NCBI GenBank assembly: GCA_964451885.1
Contig: CAYVJW010000096.1
Location: 1-6,175 of the forward strand
From: CAYVJW01 sp964451885
Lineage (GTDB): Bacteria > Patescibacteriota > Gracilibacteria > UBA4473
Direction of reading: 5' to 3'
Length of the DNA: 6,175 nucleotides
Shown: piece by piece, positions 5,363 through 6,175 of the stretch
Layout: each line of letters opens with the position of its first letter
Position numbering within the stretch: the stretch's first letter is position 1
Translations under genes and position numbers: made by a program
Notes under the pieces: generated by a model
Seen by the model: only the letters and a program-made list of their open reading frames with translations
Told to the model about the DNA's origin: nothing
Databases searched by the model: none

Positions 5363-6175
5363 TTAAAATCCTGGCTGGTTATAATCTTCAAAAGTTCCGT
5401 CATTAAAGCTAAAAACATGTACTCCTCCCGAACCAAAACCTCTGTCCTTTTTCTCAATTAAGATAAATTGTTTTTTTTCTTCTTCATTCGCTTCTTTATC
5501 CATATTTCTAAAGCACATATAAACAGTATCTGCGTTATCCGTTATTTTTCCGCTCCCCCGGATTGCGTTTATGTCTTCTATCCTTCCACTTTTGTTAAGG
5601 TGGTGGATTAAAATTACTGGAATAAGTTCTTCGTTCGTAAATTCCATAAAGGCTTTTGAAACTGCTGTTTCGTGTTCCAGTTGCTTAATATGAGACTCTT
5701 TGCTTATCAAATCCAAATTATCAACGATTACTAACCCAGGTCTCTCCTGTTTGATAATTTCAAATATGTTTTCTGCACATGGGATTTCTCCGGCCCCAAA
5801 TCCCCATACTTTCAAACCCTGTATTGTTTTGAGTTCTGTAATTTTCTTTTTATAAGAAATTTTTTTCTGTTCCGGAATATTAAGTCTGTCTCTCCATTCG
5901 TATTTTGAAATCCCTGCGTAACTTCTTGCTATCCTGCTGTAAATATCCATTCCAGACATTTCCAGCGAGATAAAGAGAACTTTCATTGATACTGCGTTCT
6001 TTAATGCTAAATCGAAACTGAATGCCGTCTTTCCTGAATTTTGTTCTCCGGCCAATACTATTAAAAAGTGGTCTTCCATTGGTGCAAATTTTTTGTCTGC
6101 TGTTATTGTCCCCCAAGTTCGGGAGTGATAAACTTGAAAACGAACAACAAAGGTATACAATGAGAAAAGCTTAGC
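5363..6175 (-). CDS. DnaB/RadA-like RecA-fold ATPase (replicative-helicase-type core), 5' end beyond window
   Basis: This frame is open to the right edge, so the gene is probably partial; the first possible start inside is TTG 6160 (265 residues), and the first ATG is at 6079, neither with a Shine-Dalgarno. Numbered from 6160: Walker A GEQNSGKT (38-45), the FISLEMS motif with Glu67 followed by a conserved-type Arg (Arg76), Walker B LVIVDNLDLI (Asp147), an IHHLNK motif (185-190) equivalent to the SQLNR sensor of DnaB, and IRGSGKITDNAD (200-211), the arginine-finger-type segment. Known: these, in this order, define the DnaB C-terminal helicase domain and its RadA/KaiC relatives. The primase-binding N-terminal DnaB domain is not seen here, and there are too few residues for it before the window edge. 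Inferred: a plasmid or phage replication helicase or loader-type ATPase, rather than the host DnaB. The C-terminus is short, ending about 50 residues after the last motif. Confidence 0.85.
   Translation of the reverse strand, partial: AKLFSLYTFVVRFQVYHSRTWGTITADKKFAPMEDHFLIVLAGEQNSGKTAFSFDLALKNAVSMKVLFISLEMSGMDIYSRIARSYAGISKYEWRDRLNIPEQKKISYKKKITELKTIQGLKVWGFGAGEIPCAENIFEIIKQERPGLVIVDNLDLISKESHIKQLEHETAVSKAFMEFTNEELIPVILIHHLNKSGRIEDINAIRGSGKITDNADTVYMCFRNMDKEANEEEKKQFILIEKKDRGFGSGGVHVFSFNDGTFEDYNQPGF

Noticed and set aside
5880..6116. A 78-codon minus-strand frame overlapping the ATPase gene.
   Set aside because: It overlaps the Walker A-bearing frame in another phase and has no family features.
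1..6175. CRISPR array, integron attC cassette array, or transposon terminal repeats.
   Set aside because: No regularly spaced repeats, no attC-like long imperfect palindromes and no transposase were seen.

Overview
The window holds three substantial genes and one structured intergenic region. It is moderately AT-rich bacterial-type DNA. All three genes end in TAA or TAG, and none of their roughly 1,900 codons is an in-frame TGA, which fits the standard bacterial code with TGA as a stop. Translation-start signals are poor: no strong Shine-Dalgarno precedes any large gene, and the longest readings begin at TTG. The sequence alone does not fix the taxon. A very large, unrecognised, mostly helical protein ending in a caspase-type domain, next to a tyrosine recombinase and a stand-alone DnaB-type ATPase, would suit an uncultivated lineage such as the candidate phyla, but that is inference.

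Left part (1-4167, + strand): one giant gene of more than 1,326 codons. The last ~210 residues carry the His and Cys motifs of clan CD cysteine peptidases (caspase/legumain/clostripain fold). The rest is charged and helix-rich and contains a divergent internal duplication. The reading frame continues upstream of its first TTG without any start codon. A hydrophobic, membrane-helix-like stretch lies just upstream in another frame and ends at a C5-T-A7 sequence. The most economical reading is one membrane-anchored protein split by a one-base indel (error, mutation, or programmed slippage) whose true start lies left of the window.

Middle (4168-4458): a 291-bp non-coding region with a weak terminator-like element after the giant gene, a candidate promoter with an adjoining palindrome, a 17-codon mini-ORF with a good Shine-Dalgarno, a 10-bp direct repeat, and an 8-bp-stem inverted repeat just before the recombinase ATG.

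Right part (4459-6175): a complete XerC/XerD-type tyrosine recombinase (+ strand) with every catalytic residue, convergent across a 10-bp gap with a DnaB/RadA-like RecA-fold ATPase (- strand) that runs off the right edge. The last two genes suggest a mobile or integrated element (plasmid, phage or integrative element). The peptidase gene could be its cargo or the host gene flanking the insertion; the window cannot decide.
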